From contig JAFEKR010000130.1 of NCBI GenBank assembly GCA_019022495.1, positions 1 through 30,615 on the forward strand: 30,615 nucleotides of DNA, read 5' to 3'. This document shows positions 30,136 through 30,615 of this stretch, piece after piece; the first letter of the stretch is position 1; each line of letters starts with the position of its first letter. This DNA comes from Epichloe hybrida. Lineage: Eukaryota; Ascomycota; Sordariomycetes; Hypocreales; Clavicipitaceae. The notes below the pieces were generated by a model. The model was not told the DNA's origin, did not search any database, and worked only from the letters and a program-made list of their open reading frames with translations. The position numbers were made by a program, and so were the translations under genes.

Positions 30136-30615
30136 ATGAAGCCAACGTTGCGCGGAGTGGCCTCGAGTCTTTGCGGCCGCTGTTCTGCATCTCTTCATCG
30201 ACATACTCCGCTACGGTGGCCCGTACAGGCATCTCTTCGACATGCCGCCAACTGTGCGTTGCTCAGCACGACGTGGGCGACTTCATCGAGTGAGAACCAG
30301 CCAGCCTCAGGCTCGCGCAACTTCACCTCCACCACGAGATCCAGCACGGAAGCAGCAGCAGCGCCTGGGAAAGCTTCCCCTTCGCCCATACTTCGCCTAA
30401 GTCAAGATGATCTTTTCCATCCTTTCTCTACATCGCCAGTGCCAGAGTTCCGCCTGCGGGCAGCCTTCATGAGGCAGCATGCGTGCTGTCCTCACCCCGA
30501 TCATAAGCCGACGAAGCTACCTACAGTGGCCCCGAAAGCCGATTTCTCGGAGACAGCCAGCGGAAGCATGCCCCCTGCCCATGTCGACTTCGAATGCCCC
30601 GATTGCGGATTCCCT
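30136..30615 (+). CDS. MSS51: Mss51-like mitochondrial translation activator, N-terminal part
   Basis: In yeast Mss51 activates translation of COX1 mRNA and couples it to cytochrome c oxidase assembly. The frame is open from the ATG at 30136 to the right edge (160 complete codons), so the gene is truncated by the window. The N-terminus is rich in Arg, Ser and Ala with few acidic residues (MKPTLRGVASSLCGRCSASL), consistent with a mitochondrial presequence. Then comes LSQDDLFHPFSTSP, PEFRLRAAFMRQHACCPHPDH and, after a linker, PPAHVDFECPDCGFP, the start of the Mss51 zinc-finger region. CP dipeptides in CCPHP and CPDCG match the kind of heme-regulatory motifs described in yeast Mss51. The sequence ends inside the zinc finger, before the MYND-like and catalytic-looking C-terminal parts. 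Confidence 0.85.
   Translation, partial: MKPTLRGVASSLCGRCSASLHRHTPLRWPVQASLRHAANCALLSTTWATSSSENQPASGSRNFTSTTRSSTEAAAAPGKASPSPILRLSQDDLFHPFSTSPVPEFRLRAAFMRQHACCPHPDHKPTKLPTVAPKADFSETASGSMPPAHVDFECPDCGFP

Noticed and set aside
29816..30232. Minus-strand 138-codon open frame beginning inside the MSS51 gene
   Set aside because: It is antisense to the well-supported Mss51 N-terminus and overlaps the RSE1 start; its sequence is of shadow type.

Overview
The window is nuclear DNA of a filamentous ascomycete fungus, most likely a Sordariomycete and perhaps Hypocreales. The evidence is densely packed single genes on alternating strands, many short spliceosomal introns (about 60-190 nt, GT-AG with two GC-AG cases), and fungal-type protein families: a CTD-kinase gamma subunit, Mss51, a GMN-less CorA-like protein and a PKA catalytic subunit with a long glutamine-rich N-terminus. 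The assignment below phylum level is inference. I see no transposon, tRNA, rRNA, CRISPR array, secondary-metabolite cluster or recent horizontal transfer.

Layout, left to right, with strands: midasin MDN1/REA1 (-, runs off the left edge); mitochondrial ribosomal protein bL12m (+); CTD kinase subunit gamma CTK3 (-); pyrroline-5-carboxylate reductase (+); histone acetyltransferase HAT1 (-); LMBR1/LMBRD2-like membrane protein (+); CorA-like membrane protein (-); PKA catalytic subunit (-); L-type lectin cargo receptor (-); TIM13 (+); NSRP1-like splicing regulator (-); cysteine-rich/LysM protein (+); splicing factor RSE1/SF3B3 (-); Mss51 (+, runs off the right edge). Fourteen genes, almost all arranged as divergent or convergent pairs. 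The longest gene-free stretch (about 1.66 kb) is the upstream region of the PKA gene.

The genes are not one pathway. They are core functions: 60S ribosome assembly, transcription elongation, histone acetylation, pre-mRNA splicing (two genes), mitochondrial translation (two genes), mitochondrial protein import, secretory-pathway sorting, proline synthesis and cAMP signalling. Three divergent promoters pair a mitochondrial-protein gene with another gene (MDN1/bL12m, lectin/TIM13, RSE1/MSS51).

Most exon models were worked out by hand: exon lengths sum to whole codons and junctions restore recognisable family sequence. Points worth a second look are a 24-nt microexon in the lectin gene, two GC-AG introns, a 66-nt last intron of the PKA gene that is in frame and stop-free, a signal-less LysM protein with an N-terminal zinc-binding-like cysteine cluster, and several short tandem repeats in promoters. 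I did not find an unmistakably new system.
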